Notes: generated by a model not told the origin, from the letters alone. A stretch of DNA of 64,000 bases from Carboxylicivirga mesophila (GCF_018271975.1 NZ_JAGUCN010000003.1:186001-250000); one strand, 5' to 3'. Positions 8,493-18,857 are shown, counted from the stretch's first letter. Program-made: numbers and translations.

Positions 8493-8522
8493 AAAAAGAG
8501 CAAGCCTAAAACAGGCCTGCTC
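8493..8522 (-). terminator. Terminator after pyrE
   Basis: On the minus strand GAGCAGGCCT and AGGCTTGCTC (8513-8522 and 8498-8507) form a hairpin with one mismatch and are followed by TTTTTCTTT. It lies about 50 nt after the pyrE stop. Confidence 0.8.
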
Positions 8523-8572
8523 AGAATTAATATTTTTAAGCCGGCAGCCATAAGCTAACAGCTAATATCTTG

Positions 8573-9205
8573 CTATTTATTCCAGTTAGCCGGATCTTTT
8601 CTCCACTCTTGCAAAGTAGCCACATCATCGGCCGTTACATAGCCCGATTGACTGGCAAATGGAATCATTTGTTCGTAAGAACTTAAAGTAGTCAATTCAA
8701 CGCCTGCCTTTTCGAAAGCTTCAGTAGCAACCGGAAAACCATAAGTAAAAATAGCCAGCATCCCTAAAACTTCAGCACCTGCTTCGCGGATTGCCTCCAC
8801 GGCCTTTAAGCTACTTCCGCCTGTTGAGATCAAGTCCTCAATCACCACTACTTTTTGCCCTGGCTTAAGGTCACCTTCAATCAGGTTGGTTAAACCATGG
8901 CCTTTGGCAGCCGACCGAACATAAATAAATGGCTTATTAATGGCATCAGACACCAACGCACCCTGTGCGATAGCACCGGTTGCCACTCCAGCAACCACAT
9001 CCACATCAGGATATTTTTCAAGTACCAGACGTGCAAATTCCAACTTAATGAAATCACGCACATTCGGATATGAAAGCGTTTTACGATTATCACAATAGAT
9101 AGGTGATTTCCACCCCGATGCCCATGTAAAGGGGTTTGCAGGTTGCAATTTTATTGCCTTAATTTGCAACAACTGATTGGCTACAATTTCTGCTAATTTT
9201 TCCAT
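8573..9205 (-). CDS. pyrE: Orotate phosphoribosyltransferase
   Basis: PyrE transfers phosphoribose from PRPP to orotate, giving orotidine monophosphate in pyrimidine synthesis. The 210-residue chain fits the family. The PRPP-binding motif VVVIEDLISTGGSS lies near residues 118-131, and the orotate-side FTWASGWKSPIYCDNRK near residue 26. I chose the Met at 9205 because upstream in-frame sequence lacks family similarity and would run deep into the divergent NUDIX gene. Only 7 nt separate the two start codons, so each gene's promoter must lie in the other's coding region. The gene has its own terminator downstream. Confidence 0.93.
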   Translation of the reverse strand: MEKLAEIVANQLLQIKAIKLQPANPFTWASGWKSPIYCDNRKTLSYPNVRDFIKLEFARLVLEKYPDVDVVAGVATGAIAQGALVSDAINKPFIYVRSAAKGHGLTNLIEGDLKPGQKVVVIEDLISTGGSSLKAVEAIREAGAEVLGMLAIFTYGFPVATEAFEKAGVELTTLSSYEQMIPFASQSGYVTADDVATLQEWRKDPANWNK

Positions 9206-9212
9206 ACCGCAA

Positions 9213-9824
9213 ATGTATAAAGTTTTTTTCAAGGACAGAACACTTTTTTTAACGGATAAACTGGAGCAGGATCTCTCCCAAAACTTTGATGCACTGCACA
9301 AGTACACATCACATCATGAGCTCCAGATATTTATTAACACCTTTGAAAATAATACGTCGTTAAAAGCGGCCTATGTGTATGGCCGTAAGAAGGAGGTTTT
9401 GCTGAATGCTCTTAAAAAATGCTTTCGATTTATTACAGCTGCCGGCGGTCTGGTGATGAATCCCAAAAATGAATTTTTAGTGATTCACCGCTTAGGCGTT
9501 TACGATTTGCCCAAGGGCAAATGCGAAAAGGATGAAAGCTTTAGAAAAACAGCCTTAAGAGAGGTAGAAGAGGAATGTGGCATCACCGATCTGGTTATTC
9601 GCCACCCTTTGCTATGTACTTTCCATACCTACGAGCAAAAAGGGGTACACTACCTTAAAGAAACAGCCTGGTTTTTTATGGACTACTTTGGCTTTGAAAA
9701 TCCAACACCGCAGACCGAGGAAAACATTGTATCGGCCACCTGGGTGAAAAGGGAGGCTATTAATGAAATACTGAATCACACCTATCCTTCTATTCGCGAA
9801 GTATTTGCAAAAGCCGGCTATTAA
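9213..9824 (+). CDS. NUDIX hydrolase
   Basis: This protein of about 203 residues has a complete Nudix box: Gly, five residues, Glu, seven residues, then REVEEECGI (GKCEKDES... starting near residue 101). The Glu residues bind Mg2+ for hydrolysis of a nucleoside diphosphate linked to another moiety; the substrate is not predictable. An N-terminal domain of about 80 residues precedes the NUDIX fold and starts MYKVFFKDRTLFL, which I take as the real start at 9213. An earlier Met at 9177 would overlap pyrE. The head-to-head pairing with pyrE suggests a nucleotide-related role, which is inference. Confidence 0.88.
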   Translation: MYKVFFKDRTLFLTDKLEQDLSQNFDALHKYTSHHELQIFINTFENNTSLKAAYVYGRKKEVLLNALKKCFRFITAAGGLVMNPKNEFLVIHRLGVYDLPKGKCEKDESFRKTALREVEEECGITDLVIRHPLLCTFHTYEQKGVHYLKETAWFFMDYFGFENPTPQTEENIVSATWVKREAINEILNHTYPSIREVFAKAGY

Positions 9825-9943
9825 ACCATTTCTCTCCTATAAAAACATTAAGCTGTTAATATCTTGTTAGTTAATTAACGGTTGGTAACATTTACAAGCT
9901 TAATGCAATCCATTAAATTAGTAGTCATTAAACACCCAAACTC

Positions 9944-10612
9944 ATGTCAGCACCCGAAAATTTCATATCGGAACAGAAGCAACAATTGCGTATTGAAGCC
10001 TTGGATAAAGAGTTAAGTCGATTAAGGGAGACTGCTCAAAAACAATCGACTAAGATTGGCCAGCTGCGGCTATGGTTTTACTTTACCATTGTTTTTTCTG
10101 TCACACTGTTCATACTCCTGTTAGCGCAGGGCTTTATCAATGTGCCAGGCCAGCAATCAACGGCAACGGCAGTACCACGAATTGACACTGTTTATATTGA
10201 GAAGAAAATAAACCCAGATTCACTTCAAAAAATCACCTACAGCATCCATAGCGCAGCCATCCCAAAAGACAATTACGATGGTATCCTGTTTGCCATCCAG
10301 ATTGGTGCCTATAAGGATTTGGATTTAAGCCAATATAAAGAGAATATGCTTGGATTAAAGCAAGACACCTACGACAGCATTAATCAATTTACCCTGGGTG
10401 AGTTTATAGACTATGAGGAAGCACAAAATTTCATGCATATCATTCAACAAATGGGTTTTGAACAGGCTCATATGATGGCCTATAAGAACGGTTATCGTAT
10501 CAGGCTTGAAAATGCATTGGCTTTGCGGAAACAAAGAGCACCTACTAATAAGGAAGCCGACAAAGGCTTTATTGAGGCCAATGATGAACGTTTTGAACTG
10601 ATGGCTCAATAA
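9944..10612 (+). CDS. Single-pass membrane protein with periplasmic SPOR-like domain
   Basis: I cannot give this 222-residue protein a gene name. The N-terminus (about residues 8-40) is a charged helix with coiled-coil character in the cytoplasm. A single membrane span lies at about 43-65, and the rest should be periplasmic. Residues about 108-190 resemble a SPOR fold: FAIQIGAYKDLDLSQY, then a turn, then FTLGEFIDYEEAQNFMHIIQQMGFEQAHMM, the usual beta-alpha-beta pattern that binds denuded peptidoglycan glycan strands. A role at the division site or in envelope maintenance is plausible but inferred. It stands alone, convergent with the alternative complex III operon. Confidence 0.65.
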   Translation: MSAPENFISEQKQQLRIEALDKELSRLRETAQKQSTKIGQLRLWFYFTIVFSVTLFILLLAQGFINVPGQQSTATAVPRIDTVYIEKKINPDSLQKITYSIHSAAIPKDNYDGILFAIQIGAYKDLDLSQYKENMLGLKQDTYDSINQFTLGEFIDYEEAQNFMHIIQQMGFEQAHMMAYKNGYRIRLENALALRKQRAPTNKEADKGFIEANDERFELMAQ

Positions 10613-10646
10613 TACAACTTCAACAATCGTCCAATAAGAATTAGAA

Positions 10647-10673
10647 AGGCCCGGCTTAAAATAAACCGGGCCT
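10647..10673. terminator. Bidirectional terminator between SPOR-like gene and actE
   Basis: Exact 8-bp GC-rich arms AGGCCCGG and CCGGGCCT (10647-10654 and 10666-10673) surround an 11-nt loop, in the 88-bp gap between two convergent genes. Confidence 0.8.
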
Positions 10674-10700
10674 CTCAACCATATTTAATTAATTACTTTT

Positions 10701-11339
10701 CTACGATTCAGCTTCACTTGGCGCTACTTCTTCATTCTGTTCTTGTTCTGCAACCTTCGCAGCCTCATCGGCTTTAACATGCAACTCCTCGCGAATGTAT
10801 GAGACAATCTTCCAGCGCTCATCAGGTAATATCTGCGCACCATGGGCGCCCATCACGCCATAACCAACAGTGATAACATGAAAGATTTCTCCATCGGGAT
10901 TGGTCCGAATTTTCTCTGAATTGAGATTAGCTGGCATAAACAAGTACTTCTGTGAAGTATACAAATGCCCGTTTCCATCGCCCATATCTCCATGGCAATG
11001 CAAGCAGTAAATGTTGTATAATCGGTGACCTTCTTCAACAATGCTTTTATCATCTGCATATGGATTGTCCAGCTCTTGCCCTGCCCAGGTACGGTTCACT
11101 TCGGTTTTCTCAAAATCATATGGAATCATCTCACGTGGAATGGTGCCTTCGACAGGCAACTGATTGGTGCGCCCGTTCTCCCAGTTTGGATTATCGGTAT
11201 ATGTTTCATAAGCCTGTGATTGTTCCATATCCGGGAAATAACTATATCCTGGTTTATTTCGGTTCTTATCGCAGCTCGACATTACAACCAGCACAAACAT
11301 GGCCATGCCAATCATTTTAAAGGAACGAAGGTGCTTCAT
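10701..11339 (-). CDS. actE: Alternative complex III subunit ActE, monoheme cytochrome c
   Basis: ActE is the small cytochrome c subunit of alternative complex III, which passes electrons from menaquinol towards a periplasmic acceptor. The 212-residue protein begins with a lipoprotein signal whose lipobox ends at Cys23 (VMSSC). A single heme site CLHCH follows IYN near residue 112, and YGVMGAHG near 160 supplies a likely axial Met. The C-terminus is acidic and low-complexity. I chose the Met at 11339, 4 nt after the actF stop, because it gives a clean signal peptide. It comes after actF here, the reverse of the A-B-C-D-E-F order usually described. It is the last gene of the operon. Confidence 0.88.
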   Translation of the reverse strand: MKHLRSFKMIGMAMFVLVVMSSCDKNRNKPGYSYFPDMEQSQAYETYTDNPNWENGRTNQLPVEGTIPREMIPYDFEKTEVNRTWAGQELDNPYADDKSIVEEGHRLYNIYCLHCHGDMGDGNGHLYTSQKYLFMPANLNSEKIRTNPDGEIFHVITVGYGVMGAHGAQILPDERWKIVSYIREELHVKADEAAKVAEQEQNEEVAPSEAES

Positions 11340-11343
11340 ATCT

Positions 11344-12510
11344 TTATCGAATATTGTCATAATCAAAACTCTCTTTAAAGTAAGGATGATTTTCAGGTAC
11401 AACAGGTGCTTTGGCAAATCTAGAGAAAAACACAAACAAGAAAACCGCCAACACAAATACAGTCATACCAATTTCAAGAATACCAAACTCGGCATGACCG
11501 GTTGTACCTGGCATAATGGCCAGATACATATCTATCCAATGGCCAATGAATACAATCACGGCTGCAGCTATGAGCCAGTTGAGTTTGCGTTTGGTACCGC
11601 GTGCCATCAGAATCAGGAATGGAGCCAGAAAGTTAATGATCACATTGGCATAAAATACAGTTTCAAAATTCTGAATGCGCTTGACGTAGTAAACTGTTTC
11701 TTCCGGAATATTACTGTACCAAATCAACAGGTATTGCGACACCCACAAATACGCCCAGAATATACTGAACCCGAACAGGTATTTACCCAAATCATGCAGG
11801 TGTTCTTCATTAACGTGCTCCATATAACCCATTCTTCTAAGTACGACCAGAAGAACGATAATAACTGCAACAGCCGCCACAAAAGTGCTCACAAACATAT
11901 ACCACCCGAATAAAGTACTGAACCAGTGGGCATCAATAGACATAATCCAATCCCAGGCCGAAGTTGAGCTGGTAACCGCAAATATGACAATGAAAATACC
12001 TGCTATCGTCCGTTGCTTATTAAACAGCTGAATATCGTCTGTGCTGTCAGTTTTTAATGATGTTTTTCTGAACCAAAGCACCAATAAACTCCAGATAACG
12101 ATGTAGGCCACCGTCCTGATGCTGAAGAATAAAGGATTGAGATAAGGAGCTTTTCCCTGCAAAACCTCGTCCAGATGTTCAGTATGGCTCCAGTGGTAGA
12201 TATCATGCATACCCACTAAAACCAATAGCATAAAAACTCCTCCCACAGGCACATACAAGGACATGGCTTCGGGAATACGTTGCACAGCGGTGTGCCAACC
12301 AGATTCACCCAAAACATGCACTATCACGAAGAAAGCAGCACTCATGGCAATGGCTGTAAAGAAAAAGCCATTGAGCAACACATTGGCCCAAATGCGGTGT
12401 GTATGATCCAGATTCATTGCAATACCTGCCGCGGCTAATAGAGCGCCTATGACCAACATCGCAATTAAAAAGGACTTTATCTTTTTTGTAAATTCAAATG
12501 ACTTATACAT
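11344..12510 (-). CDS. actF: Alternative complex III subunit ActF, integral membrane subunit
   Basis: This 388-residue polytopic protein, with about ten membrane spans, matches ActF, the second large membrane subunit of alternative complex III and a distant relative of ActC/NrfD. Supporting features are the MHDIYHWSHTEH loop near residue 120, the SAWDWIMSIDAHWFSTLFGWY segment near 185, and SIFWAYLWVSQYLLIWYSN near 245, all hallmarks of the family. ActF lacks redox cofactors and helps form the membrane core. The gene lies 85 nt after actD and 4 nt before actE. The actD-actF gap contains a degenerate TATCAAG/TCTTGAT repeat. Confidence 0.9.
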   Translation of the reverse strand: MYKSFEFTKKIKSFLIAMLVIGALLAAAGIAMNLDHTHRIWANVLLNGFFFTAIAMSAAFFVIVHVLGESGWHTAVQRIPEAMSLYVPVGGVFMLLVLVGMHDIYHWSHTEHLDEVLQGKAPYLNPLFFSIRTVAYIVIWSLLVLWFRKTSLKTDSTDDIQLFNKQRTIAGIFIVIFAVTSSTSAWDWIMSIDAHWFSTLFGWYMFVSTFVAAVAVIIVLLVVLRRMGYMEHVNEEHLHDLGKYLFGFSIFWAYLWVSQYLLIWYSNIPEETVYYVKRIQNFETVFYANVIINFLAPFLILMARGTKRKLNWLIAAAVIVFIGHWIDMYLAIMPGTTGHAEFGILEIGMTVFVLAVFLFVFFSRFAKAPVVPENHPYFKESFDYDNIR

Positions 12511-12595
12511 AGTTCAATAATTTGTATCAAGATTTAAGGATCAAGTATCAAGAAACAATAGTCTAGAGTCTTTTGTCTTGATGCTTATGTCTTTT

Positions 12596-13111
12596 TTAAA
12601 CATCATGATGTTGTACACCTTCGGCTCCGGCAGATTGCAATTCTGCTTGTAACTCATCACTATTACCTCCACTCACTTCGAGTAGAATTTGGAAGCGATC
12701 GTTGGTTACTTCTTCATCAAAAATGATATTATCGGCACCGGGCCCCAGCTTACTGCTGATTAAGAATCCAAAGACCAAAGCAAAGGCTGCCATCAGTACA
12801 GTTAACTCAAAGGTAACCGGAATAAAGGAAGGCACCGACAGATATGGCTTTCCACCAAAGTTCAGGGGCCATGCTTCTGTAAATACCCAGGCCTGAAAGC
12901 CAAACCCAATAGCTGCACCCATGGCACCTGCAATAAATCCGGCCCGGGGTAATCGCGAGCGACGCATCTTTAGCACTGTATCCAGTCCGTGCACGGGAAA
13001 AGGTGTGCGCACATCGGCAATCTCTATATTTTTTTCCTGTAAGGCTTTAATTCCCTCAACCAGGTCCTTATCATCCAGATAATATCCTGATACAAAAGCT
13101 TTCTGTGCCAT
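12596..13111 (-). CDS. actD: Alternative complex III subunit ActD (DUF3341)
   Basis: ActD is a membrane subunit with two spans and a cytoplasmic N-terminal domain. The 171-residue protein shows the DUF3341 pattern: a short alpha/beta start with GIKALQEKNIEIADVRTPFPVHGLD (about residues 20-44), the basic turn RRSRLPRAGFIAG, and two membrane helices at about 56-78 and 98-118. Its role in the complex is structural; no cofactor is bound. It starts 2 nt after actC, so the two are translationally linked. Confidence 0.9.
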   Translation of the reverse strand: MAQKAFVSGYYLDDKDLVEGIKALQEKNIEIADVRTPFPVHGLDTVLKMRRSRLPRAGFIAGAMGAAIGFGFQAWVFTEAWPLNFGGKPYLSVPSFIPVTFELTVLMAAFALVFGFLISSKLGPGADNIIFDEEVTNDRFQILLEVSGGNSDELQAELQSAGAEGVQHHDV

Positions 13112-13113
13112 AA

Positions 13114-14481
13114 TTACTTTCCTTTCTTTATAAACTTCTCACTTGATGTCTTCAATACACTCTTCACCTCTGCAATAGCAATTACCGGGAAGAATCGGAT
13201 AAAGAGGAAGAACAACGTGAAGAATAAGCCAAACGTACCAATATAAATACCTACCTCAACCCAGGTTGGTGAATACATACTCCAGCTAGAAGGCAGGAAA
13301 TCGCGGTGCAGTGAGGTTACGATAATCACGAAACGCTCAAACCACATCCCAATATTCACGAAAATGGATATGACAAATGTGGCAGCAAAACTACGCCGTA
13401 TCTTTTTAATCCAGAAGAGCTGAGGAGTAATCACATTACAGGTCATCATGATCCAGTAGGCCCACCAGTAAGGACCAAAAGCTCTATTGACAAAAGCATA
13501 CTGTTCGTATACCACACCCGAATACCAAGCTATAAACAGCTCAGTAATATAGGCGATACCCACAATGGAACCGGTGGCAATAATGATCTTATTCATTGAC
13601 TCCAGATGCGCCTTGGTGATGTAATCTTCCAGATTAATGGCCTTGCGCGTGATAATCATCAAGGTTAACACCATGGCAAAACCAGAGAATACCGCACCAG
13701 AAACAAAATAAGGTGGGAAGATGGTGGTGTGCCAGCCTGGAATCACCGACGTGGCAAAATCAAAACTAACAATGGTATGTACTGAAAGCACCAAAGGAGC
13801 AGCTAAACCTGCCAGTATTAAACTCATTGATTCATGACGTGCCCAATGACGTGCAGAACCGGTCCAACCGAAGCTCAGGAACCAATACACTTTCTTCTTA
13901 ATGCCCTCCTTCAAACGGTCGCGAATGGTTCCAATATCAGGAATAAGCCCCATATACCAGAACAACAATGAAACAGTCAGGTAGGTAGAGATAGCAAACA
14001 CATCCCACAACAGTGGAGAGTTAAAGTTCACCCAAACATCGCGTGTGTTAGGATATGGAAAAATAAAGAAGCCTAAAGGCAGGCGACCCATGTGAATGAG
14101 TGGAAATAACCCGGCACACATTACCGCAAAAATGGTCATGGCCTCGGCGCTACGGTTAATTGATGTCCGCCATTTCTGACGGAACAATAACAGGATGGCC
14201 GAGATAAACGTACCGGCGTGACCGATACCAACCCACCACACAAAGTTGGTGATACCCCAACCCCATCCAATGGTTCTGTCCAGTCCCCATGTTCCGATGC
14301 CATCCCAAACCGTAATGAAGATCGAGAACAGTCCGAATCCTAATGCAATTAAGGCTAATGTTAATCCACCAAACCAAAATTTGCCAGGCTTACCGGTCAT
14401 CGGGGCGTATATATCCTCGGTAACTTTACTGTAGCTTTTTTCTCCGCTAATGAGCGGTTCTCTTACTGGTGATACGTACAT
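13114..14481 (-). CDS. actC: Alternative complex III subunit ActC, NrfD/PsrC-like quinol-binding subunit
   Basis: ActC is the NrfD/PsrC-type membrane subunit thought to hold the quinol oxidation site. The 455-residue protein has about ten membrane spans. Family landmarks include [24 protein letters not shown] near residues 88-111, the loop [30 protein letters not shown] near 130-160, and SIHxIVSFDF-type sequence near 240, with the conserved acidic residue that faces the quinone pocket. Its start codon overlaps the actB stop by one base (TAATG), and the actD start follows 2 nt after its end. Confidence 0.93.
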   Translation of the reverse strand: MYVSPVREPLISGEKSYSKVTEDIYAPMTGKPGKFWFGGLTLALIALGFGLFSIFITVWDGIGTWGLDRTIGWGWGITNFVWWVGIGHAGTFISAILLLFRQKWRTSINRSAEAMTIFAVMCAGLFPLIHMGRLPLGFFIFPYPNTRDVWVNFNSPLLWDVFAISTYLTVSLLFWYMGLIPDIGTIRDRLKEGIKKKVYWFLSFGWTGSARHWARHESMSLILAGLAAPLVLSVHTIVSFDFATSVIPGWHTTIFPPYFVSGAVFSGFAMVLTLMIITRKAINLEDYITKAHLESMNKIIIATGSIVGIAYITELFIAWYSGVVYEQYAFVNRAFGPYWWAYWIMMTCNVITPQLFWIKKIRRSFAATFVISIFVNIGMWFERFVIIVTSLHRDFLPSSWSMYSPTWVEVGIYIGTFGLFFTLFFLFIRFFPVIAIAEVKSVLKTSSEKFIKKGK

Positions 14482-17444
14482 TAGCTTAGCGTTTTATTTT
14501 TATCCTTATTTCTTACTTTGGTCAAATACACAACCGACGGTAAGGTGTGTAGCTCTTCTAATAAACCATACTGACGGGCATCTTTCAATAGTTTCGACAC
14601 CTTGCTGTTTGGATCATTCATATCGCCAAACGTGATAGCATCAGCCGGACAAGTCTGCTGACAAGCCGTTTTAATCTCTCCGTCGGCTAACTGGCGACCA
14701 TCTTTTTTGGCATTTAGTTTCTTATCCTGAATCCGCTGAATACACATTGAGCATTTTTCAATAACCCCCTTGGCGCGTACGGTCACATCAGGGTTGAGCA
14801 CCATCCGTTTCAGATCTAGTGTCATACCTGCCGGATCAACACGGTTATTAGGAATTGTATCGGCTCCTGTATAATCATACCAATTGAATCGACGCACTTT
14901 ATAAGGGCAGTTGTTATTACAGTAACGTGTTCCGATACAACGGTTATAGGCCATCTGGTTAATACCTTCAGAACTGTGGTTGGTTGCTGCCACCGGACAA
15001 ACGTTCTCACATGGCGCATTATCGCAATGCTGACACATCACCGGCTGTCGAACCACCTCCGGATTATCAGAATCACCAGCGTAGTAACGGTCCAAACGAA
15101 TCCAGTGCATTTCGTGCGAACGACGAACTTCGTTACGTCCCACCACCGGCACGTTATTTTCAGCTGAACATGCCACTACACAGGCATTACAACCAATACA
15201 TGAGTTCAGGTCTATCACCATTCCCCAGTGATGGCCTTTGTACTCATGCTCGTGATATAATGTAGTATGTAATTTCTCAACCTTTTCATGCATCTCATTG
15301 CCAGAAGCAGGATTGGCCAGGTAATCAGCTATCGTTGTTTCGCGAACCAATGCACGTCCTTCCATTGAGTGATGCGATTGGGTTGCGGCCAGCTCATAGG
15401 TTGATCCTGTAGCTACAGCCTCTACCTTTGGAATCACATAAGCACGATGACCATTGCTTAGCTCAACCAATGGATATATATTTTTACCCAGGTCACTGGC
15501 TACGCGCCCGGCATTACTACGCCCATAACCAACTGCAACGGACAAGGTATTTCTAGCCTGACCAGGTTGCACTAACACAGGTAATTCAATGCCATTAACA
15601 TTGACTACATCTCCTTGCGTCCAACCACGTAACGCAGCAAAAGCTGGCGAGACAGACACATAATTATCCCAACAAACACGCGATACCGGTTCAGGTAATT
15701 CCTGCAACCACGGGTTGTTGGCCAGGGTACCATCACCAACAGGAACGTTTTGGTATAATACCAGTTCCAAATCATTACCTGATGTGGCAGCAGCATTCGC
15801 CTTAACTATGGCTGAAATATCGGCTCCTTGATAGGATGTTGCACCTGATGTAGGGTTACCAGCCACAATACCATCCCTAAGGCTTACCTTCCAGAATGAT
15901 TCGAACTGCTTACCTTTTGCCAGCTCCAGGCTGTAAATATTCTCTTTCCAATATAACTTGATGTAATCATAATAGCTTCCTTCAAAACCGGCCCATGCCA
16001 TCAGGTTTTCCTGTGGTGAACGGGTTTTAAACAGTGGCCGAATAGCGGGTTGCGTCAGTGTGTAAACACCACTAACCAACTCGGTGTCATCCCACCTTTC
16101 AAGAAAATGAGGTGCCGGCAGCTGGTAGTTACATAGCAGGGCTGTTTCGGTTTGTTGTGATTGCACAGCCAAACGCAGAGGCACCTTTTTAATTGCTTCC
16201 TCGGTACGCCCCTGCAAAGGAGCCTGATATACCGGGTTGGTTTCCCAGAACATCACAGCACCAACATTACCGTTTTCCATACGGGTTAGCAAGTCATCAA
16301 AGGCCTTATCATCGCCCTGGAACAAGTTAAGCGGACGGTCCACAAGGATTGTTTTTCCTATATTTTCGAGCAAGTAGTTGATTTCAACCACCAAGCGCTG
16401 AATACTACTGTCATTGGTTCCGGATACGACTAATGATTTCCCTTTGGCGTCTGCTAATTCATCAGCCACCTTAACGATAGCTTGTGGTGCATCAACAGAA
16501 GTTACTGCAATACCAGCTTCTTTTGCCAGTTGAGCATAAAGTGCAGCCAAATAGTAGGCTTCATCAACTGCAGGCATTGGGACTCTCTCATCGGCATTGG
16601 AACCGGTAAGTGTCATGGTTGCCTCAAACTGCACATGGCGCATCATGTCACGCTGCCCATCTGTTAATTTACGAGCCGAAGCATACTGACGACCAAATGC
16701 TGTTGGTTGCAGCCAGGTACCTAAAAAGTCGGCATTAAAGCCAACTACCAGTTTGGCTTGATCGAAGCGGAAAGCTGGTATTATTGGCTGAGCGAAACTC
16801 ATTTGATAAGCCTCGCGAAGCGCCGAATATGAAAAAGCATCAAAGGTTTCGTGCACCACAAATGGATACTTGGTACTAAAATCCTTTAATAGTTTTTTAG
16901 TTGATGGACTAATAATACTGGGTGTCAGAATTACAAATTCTTTGGAAGTATCCCATGCAGCCAGCGTTTCCGACAGCTTAGCATCCACATCTTCCCAGCG
17001 TATTGGGTTACCATCTAGCATTGGCTGCGCCGGACGCGACTCGTCATACAGATTCAACAAGGAAGCCTGCACACGGGCCGAGGCTGATCCGCCAGTCATC
17101 TGGCAAAGATCATTCCCTTCAATTTTTATTGGCCGGCCATCACGCACTTTCACTAAAATGGGAACCATCTCGGCACCATCGTAAAAGGTTGATGCATAAT
17201 AGTTGGCCGTTCCGGGCCTGATTTCCTCAGGTTGTATCAAATAGGGGATAGCTTTCTTAACAGGACGCTCACAACCGGCTAAAACAGCAGCCGATGCAAT
17301 ACTAAAACCGAAATACTTTAAGAAGTCACGGCGTGTATTTTTTGAGGACTCGCTAGTATCAGAAAGTACCACAGAAGATTTTTTTTCTTGCGAAGCGTCT
17401 TCTTCAGGCAATAAATCTTCAAGGCTTCTCCAGTATTCTTTCAT
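14481..17444 (-). CDS. actB: Alternative complex III subunit ActB, molybdopterin-like/iron-sulfur fusion
   Basis: ActB is a large periplasmic iron-sulfur subunit of alternative complex III. The 987-residue chain starts with [11 protein letters not shown] and carries a twin-arginine-like signal [12 protein letters not shown] near residue 43. Residues about 60-740 form a molybdopterin-oxidoreductase-like domain that, in characterised homologues, binds no molybdenum. The C-terminal quarter is a four-cluster ferredoxin domain: [38 protein letters not shown] and CSMCIQRI with CQQTCP. I chose the Met at 17444 over one seven codons earlier because the family usually begins there. It overlaps actC by one base. 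Confidence 0.95.
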   Translation of the reverse strand: MKEYWRSLEDLLPEEDASQEKKSSVVLSDTSESSKNTRRDFLKYFGFSIASAAVLAGCERPVKKAIPYLIQPEEIRPGTANYYASTFYDGAEMVPILVKVRDGRPIKIEGNDLCQMTGGSASARVQASLLNLYDESRPAQPMLDGNPIRWEDVDAKLSETLAAWDTSKEFVILTPSIISPSTKKLLKDFSTKYPFVVHETFDAFSYSALREAYQMSFAQPIIPAFRFDQAKLVVGFNADFLGTWLQPTAFGRQYASARKLTDGQRDMMRHVQFEATMTLTGSNADERVPMPAVDEAYYLAALYAQLAKEAGIAVTSVDAPQAIVKVADELADAKGKSLVVSGTNDSSIQRLVVEINYLLENIGKTILVDRPLNLFQGDDKAFDDLLTRMENGNVGAVMFWETNPVYQAPLQGRTEEAIKKVPLRLAVQSQQTETALLCNYQLPAPHFLERWDDTELVSGVYTLTQPAIRPLFKTRSPQENLMAWAGFEGSYYDYIKLYWKENIYSLELAKGKQFESFWKVSLRDGIVAGNPTSGATSYQGADISAIVKANAAATSGNDLELVLYQNVPVGDGTLANNPWLQELPEPVSRVCWDNYVSVSPAFAALRGWTQGDVVNVNGIELPVLVQPGQARNTLSVAVGYGRSNAGRVASDLGKNIYPLVELSNGHRAYVIPKVEAVATGSTYELAATQSHHSMEGRALVRETTIADYLANPASGNEMHEKVEKLHTTLYHEHEYKGHHWGMVIDLNSCIGCNACVVACSAENNVPVVGRNEVRRSHEMHWIRLDRYYAGDSDNPEVVRQPVMCQHCDNAPCENVCPVAATNHSSEGINQMAYNRCIGTRYCNNNCPYKVRRFNWYDYTGADTIPNNRVDPAGMTLDLKRMVLNPDVTVRAKGVIEKCSMCIQRIQDKKLNAKKDGRQLADGEIKTACQQTCPADAITFGDMNDPNSKVSKLLKDARQYGLLEELHTLPSVVYLTKVRNKDKNKTLS

Positions 17445-17537
17445 ATTGTGTAACTTTAGTAACAAGAGTTAAAACATTAGAATCAGTTAAATCCTGTAAC
17501 AGTGTCTTTTATCTTGTATCTTAAATCTCTGTGTTAA

Positions 17538-18683
17538 TTAATGGTGACATTTCATACAATCGTTAGCGCCAATATCGGCTGCCTGGATAGAGTCACGAAC
17601 GCCCTCTGCCAAATCTTTATGCAGAGCTTCGAATGTTTTGTAGTAATCGTTATCCAGAAAATCAACATTCGTCTTCTTATGGCAATCCAAACACCACCCC
17701 ATTGACAGTTCATTCTCCTGCTTAAGAATGTGCATATTTTCAACTTCGCCATGACATTCCTGACACTCACGCTTACCAACGTTAACATGCTGCGCATGGC
17801 TAAAGAATACATGATCAGGTAAATTATGAATTCTCACCCATTCGATATCTTTATTGTTTTCGTATGCATCAACTACTTTGGCGATTTCGAACTGACCAGA
17901 GTTAGATCCATTACGTACAACCTGGTGACAGTTCATACACAAGCCGGCACTCGGCAATCCGGCCGACTTACCTTCATCAGCATTGGAGTGACAATACAAG
18001 CAATCAATTTTATTATCGCCCGCGTGTACTTTATGCGAGAATTTAATGGGCTGATCGGGCATATAATCCTGGCTTCTTCCCAAGTCAATCATTTCGTGCG
18101 CAACAATTTTCAGTTGAAAGCTGATACCAAAAATGATTATTAAAACGTGCACCGCCTTGTAAGGTATTTTTTTGGTAAAAAAGATATCAACCAGGGCTAG
18201 TGTCATTAATCCACCCAGCAAAAGGAATATCAGCAATTTATTAATTGAAATAGGTTGCTCTTTCACTCCTGTATCAGCCAGCTCTGCCAGATAGCCCTGC
18301 AGATGAAATAGCTGTTCATCATCTAACTGATATTTAACGTGCACCTTTTCGCGCATGGCACCTGTTGGTGTGAGTAAGTGCTCTTTAAAAGTAGCCAAAT
18401 CCATTTCTGCCGCTACCTTGGCCATTTCAATGGCTGATGGATTCCAGTTCATCGAATCAGCCGGATACATAGCATGACACGACACACAAGAATTGGAACC
18501 TTCTCCCGTTGGTATTAAGCCATAAAACAGGCGTTCTCCTACTTTTACGTCAGGCTGAGGGCCTTGCTTTTTTGCAAAAGCCTCCGTTGTGAATCCTGCC
18601 CAGTAAAACAGGGCGAAGCACAAAAAGAAAAACTTTAATTTTTTTTCTCCCCGCCAAAGGGAACCGGATAAAGTCTTTACCAT
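17538..18683 (-). CDS. actA: Alternative complex III subunit ActA, multiheme cytochrome c
   Basis: ActA collects electrons from ActB and relays them through c-type hemes in the periplasm. The 381-residue protein has a signal peptide (about 17-37), a single membrane span near residue 145 with another hydrophobic stretch near 175, and six CXXCH sites: CVSCH near 66, then CLYCH, CMNCH, CQECH, CLDCH and CMKCH in the C-terminal half. The classical description is a pentaheme ActA, so the N-terminal CVSCH appears to belong to an added monoheme domain. It is the first gene of the operon, and about 90 nt separate it from actB. Confidence 0.9.
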   Translation of the reverse strand: MVKTLSGSLWRGEKKLKFFFLCFALFYWAGFTTEAFAKKQGPQPDVKVGERLFYGLIPTGEGSNSCVSCHAMYPADSMNWNPSAIEMAKVAAEMDLATFKEHLLTPTGAMREKVHVKYQLDDEQLFHLQGYLAELADTGVKEQPISINKLLIFLLLGGLMTLALVDIFFTKKIPYKAVHVLIIIFGISFQLKIVAHEMIDLGRSQDYMPDQPIKFSHKVHAGDNKIDCLYCHSNADEGKSAGLPSAGLCMNCHQVVRNGSNSGQFEIAKVVDAYENNKDIEWVRIHNLPDHVFFSHAQHVNVGKRECQECHGEVENMHILKQENELSMGWCLDCHKKTNVDFLDNDYYKTFEALHKDLAEGVRDSIQAADIGANDCMKCHH

Positions 18684-18857
18684 AATTAGTCGCTATTAGT
18701 TGCTGAGGATTACATCATATATGCAGCTGAAAGCCCCGTTATACCTCAATTTCTTTTTTAATTTTTATTGTTATTTTTTAACAATTCAACTTTCAACCAT
18801 TGATAACGAATCAATACTAAAATTGTTTAATGCGACAAATATAGCATTTCCGACCTT

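Noticed and set aside
10355-10678. Open frame of 107 residues on the minus strand
   Set aside because: It is antisense to the SPOR-like gene and its terminator, with no family similarity; it is a shadow frame.
11299-11913. Open frame of 204 residues on the plus strand
   Set aside because: It is antisense to actF and actE, which are firmly identified, and its residue composition is not protein-like.
14481-17444. ActB as an active molybdenum enzyme
   Set aside because: Position in the act operon and the fused ferredoxin domain show it is the alternative complex III subunit, which in characterised cases lacks the cofactor.
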